A DNA stretch of 64,000 bases, taken from the NCBI RefSeq assembly GCF_019083965.1, contig NZ_JAHRCY010000008.1, positions 124,001 to 188,000 on the forward strand, written 5' to 3'. The notes beneath the pieces were generated by a model that was not told where the DNA came from, ran no database searches, and worked only from the letters and a program-made list of their open reading frames with translations. Positions 62,358-64,000 of the stretch are shown in pieces. A program made the position numbers and the translations under genes. This DNA comes from Catellatospora tritici (GTDB lineage Bacteria; Actinomycetota; Actinomycetes; Mycobacteriales; Micromonosporaceae). How positions within the stretch are numbered: the first letter of the stretch is position 1; every line of letters starts with the position of its first letter.

Positions 62358-64000
62358 TCAGCGGGTTTGTTCGAGCCAGCTGGCGTAGAGCTTGGCGTAG
62401 ATGGAATCGGGGTGGGTGACCAGCTCGTCGTGCGGGCCGCGCTGGACGACCACGCCCCGGTCGACGACGATCACCTCGTCGGCGGCCTGGGCCGTGGACA
62501 GGCGGTGCGCGATGGCGACCGTGGTGCGGCCCCGGGTGACGGCGTCGAGGGTGCGCTGCAGGCGCACCTCGGTGGCCGGGTCGACGGCACTGGTGGCCTC
62601 GTCGAGCACCAGCAGGTCCGGGTCGGCGACGTACGCCCGGACCAGCGCGACCAGCTGCCGCTCGCCCACGCTCAGCGCCTCACCCCGCTCGCCGACCTGG
62701 GTGTCCAGCCCGTTGGTGAGCCCCTGCGCCCAGTCGAGCAGGCCCAGCTCGGCGAAGGCGGCGGTGAGCTGCTCGTCGGTCAGGTCCGGGCGGGCGAAGC
62801 GCACGTTGTCGGCGATGGAGGCGTCGAACAGGAAGCCGTCCTGCGGCACCATCACCACCCGCGAGCGCAGCGAGCCGAAGCGCACCGAGGTCAGCGGGGT
62901 GCCGGACAGGTGCACCGCGCCGTCGGTCGGGTCCATCAGGCGGGTGAGCAGCTTGGCGAACGTGGTCTTGCCGCTGCCGGTCTCACCGACGACCGCGACC
63001 CTGGTCTTGGCCGGGATGTCCAGGTGCACCTCGTGCAGCACCCGGGGACCGGTCTTGCCCGGCTCGCCGCTGGGGTAGGCGAAGCTGACCCGGTCGAAGC
63101 GCACGTCCAGCGGGCCATCGGGCAGGTCGACGCCGTTGTGCGCGGGGTCGGCCACGTCGGGCTTCAGCTGCAGCACGTCCAGCACCCGGCTCCAGCCGGC
63201 GGTGGCGTTCTGCATCTCGTTGAGCACCTCGGTGGCGATCTGCACCGGCTGGATGAACAGCGTGACCAGGAACAGGTACGCCGTCAGCTTGCCCAGACTG
63301 ATCTGCCCGTCGACGCCGAGCAGGGTGCCGACGACCACCACCGCGGCCAGGGCGAGCGCCGCGGCGACCTCGCCGGTGGAGAAGCTGGTGACGCTCAGTC
63401 GCAGGGCACGGCGCTGGGCGCCCTGGTAGTCGTCGATCGTCTCGGACAGCTTCGCGCCGCTGCGCTCGGAGATGCCGTACGCCCGGATGACGCTCGCGCC
63501 GACGACCGACTCGGAGACGGCGCCGAGCATGACGCCGATGCGGCGCCGGCTCTCCGCGTACGCCCCCGCCAGGCGCTTCTGGAACGCCCGGATGACCAGC
63601 ACCGCAGGCAGGAACGCGGCCAGCACCACCAGCGTGAGCTTCCACGAGAAGATCGACATGACGATGGTGGTGACCACCAGCTGCCCGCCGTTGACCAGCA
63701 GGATCACCCCGCCCCACTGGAGGAACTGGGTGATGGTGTCGATGTCGCTGGTGACCCGCGAGACCAGGGTGCCGCGTCGCTCGGACTGCTGGTGCAGCAT
63801 GGACAGGTCGTGGATGTGCCGGAACGCACGCACCCGCAGGTTGGCCAGCGCCGTCTCGCTCACCGTGAACAGCCGCCGCATCATGAAGTAGCCGCAGGTG
63901 GTGGTGACCGCCAGGATGCCCACCGTGATGGCGACGATCCGCAGGATCACGGCCATGTCGGCGCCGTCGGCGCTGAGGCCCTTGTCGATGCCCTGCTGGA
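62358..64000 (-). CDS. ABC exporter (fused membrane and ATPase domains), N-terminus outside window
   Basis: The frame is open to the window edge; ATG 63956 is internal, since codons upstream read on in frame (QQGIDKGLSADGAD). About 547 residues are visible: the end of a six-helix membrane domain (FRHIHDLSMLHQQSERRGTLVSRVTSDID) and an ATPase with GETGSGKTT, LSVGERQL, LLVLDEATSAVDPATE and IAHRLSTAQAADEV. Type IV multidrug/lipid exporter half-transporter. A partner may lie next to it outside the window. Confidence 0.93.
   Translation of the reverse strand, partial: QQGIDKGLSADGADMAVILRIVAITVGILAVTTTCGYFMMRRLFTVSETALANLRVRAFRHIHDLSMLHQQSERRGTLVSRVTSDIDTITQFLQWGGVILLVNGGQLVVTTIVMSIFSWKLTLVVLAAFLPAVLVIRAFQKRLAGAYAESRRRIGVMLGAVSESVVGASVIRAYGISERSGAKLSETIDDYQGAQRRALRLSVTSFSTGEVAAALALAAVVVVGTLLGVDGQISLGKLTAYLFLVTLFIQPVQIATEVLNEMQNATAGWSRVLDVLQLKPDVADPAHNGVDLPDGPLDVRFDRVSFAYPSGEPGKTGPRVLHEVHLDIPAKTRVAVVGETGSGKTTFAKLLTRLMDPTDGAVHLSGTPLTSVRFGSLRSRVVMVPQDGFLFDASIADNVRFARPDLTDEQLTAAFAELGLLDWAQGLTNGLDTQVGERGEALSVGERQLVALVRAYVADPDLLVLDEATSAVDPATEVRLQRTLDAVTRGRTTVAIAHRLSTAQAADEVIVVDRGVVVQRGPHDELVTHPDSIYAKLYASWLEQTR

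Overview
The window is chromosomal DNA of a very GC-rich actinomycete. Codon third positions are almost all G or C, many genes start with GTG and one with TTG, and the content includes F420-type oxidoreductases, an ANTAR response regulator, and a core gene order (uvrB, coaE, rpsA, polA, liv operon, ANTAR regulator, pyk, gltDB, lgt, trpABC, hisI) of the kind seen in Streptomyces and its relatives. A member of the Micromonosporaceae is my best guess from gene content; no 16S gene is present to settle it. There are no prophages, transposase genes, CRISPR arrays or specialised-metabolite clusters.

Layout. 1-4230: cell-wall genes, with a truncated lytic transglycosylase, a zinc-ribbon membrane protein, and a likely murein-peptide recycling set (class A serine hydrolase, L-Ala-D/L-Glu epimerase, NlpC/P60 endopeptidase). 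4214-5376: a TerC-family metal transporter under a yybP-ykoY (Mn2+) riboswitch. 5458-7175: pnuC-nadR for nicotinamide riboside uptake and NAD synthesis. 7232-9752: small enzymes, a DUF2238 membrane protein and a hemerythrin-like protein. 9888-21055: information-processing core (uvrB, coaE, rpsA, alaS) with an internally duplicated lipoprotein and a methyltransferase. 21174-26895: amino-acid permease, gluconate kinase, polA and an F420/PPOX protein. 27021-34627: two ABC uptake systems, polar amino acids (glnQ-like, permease, binding protein) and branched-chain amino acids (livKHMGF). 34826-41745: a lipoprotein, a PdtaR-like regulator, an unusual tRNA with a CAA anticodon next to an HTH-LAGLIDADG protein, Rrf2, tesB, pyk and an LLM oxidoreductase. 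41978-48041: glutamate synthase gltBD. 48584-56618: a mechanosensitive-channel-like protein, an FAD monooxygenase, lgt, trpCBA, a spermidine-synthase-like gene and hisI. 56817-64000: a very acidic repeat protein, a TetR-controlled ABC exporter, a PNPOX/heme-type protein and a Cys-poor ribosomal protein S4 that share an iron-repressor-like control region, and a truncated ABC exporter.

The most unexpected signal lies between the genes. At least five families of sequence-conserved palindromes of roughly 50-69 nt recur across the window. Families B and C are exactly 59 nt in every copy (three and four copies), with conserved loops and arm differences that partly compensate. Several copies sit beside short tandem repeats, and in two cases the tandem unit is a copy of the palindrome arm. 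Together with the class-I-shaped tRNA carrying a CAA anticodon, these are the parts I would follow up.
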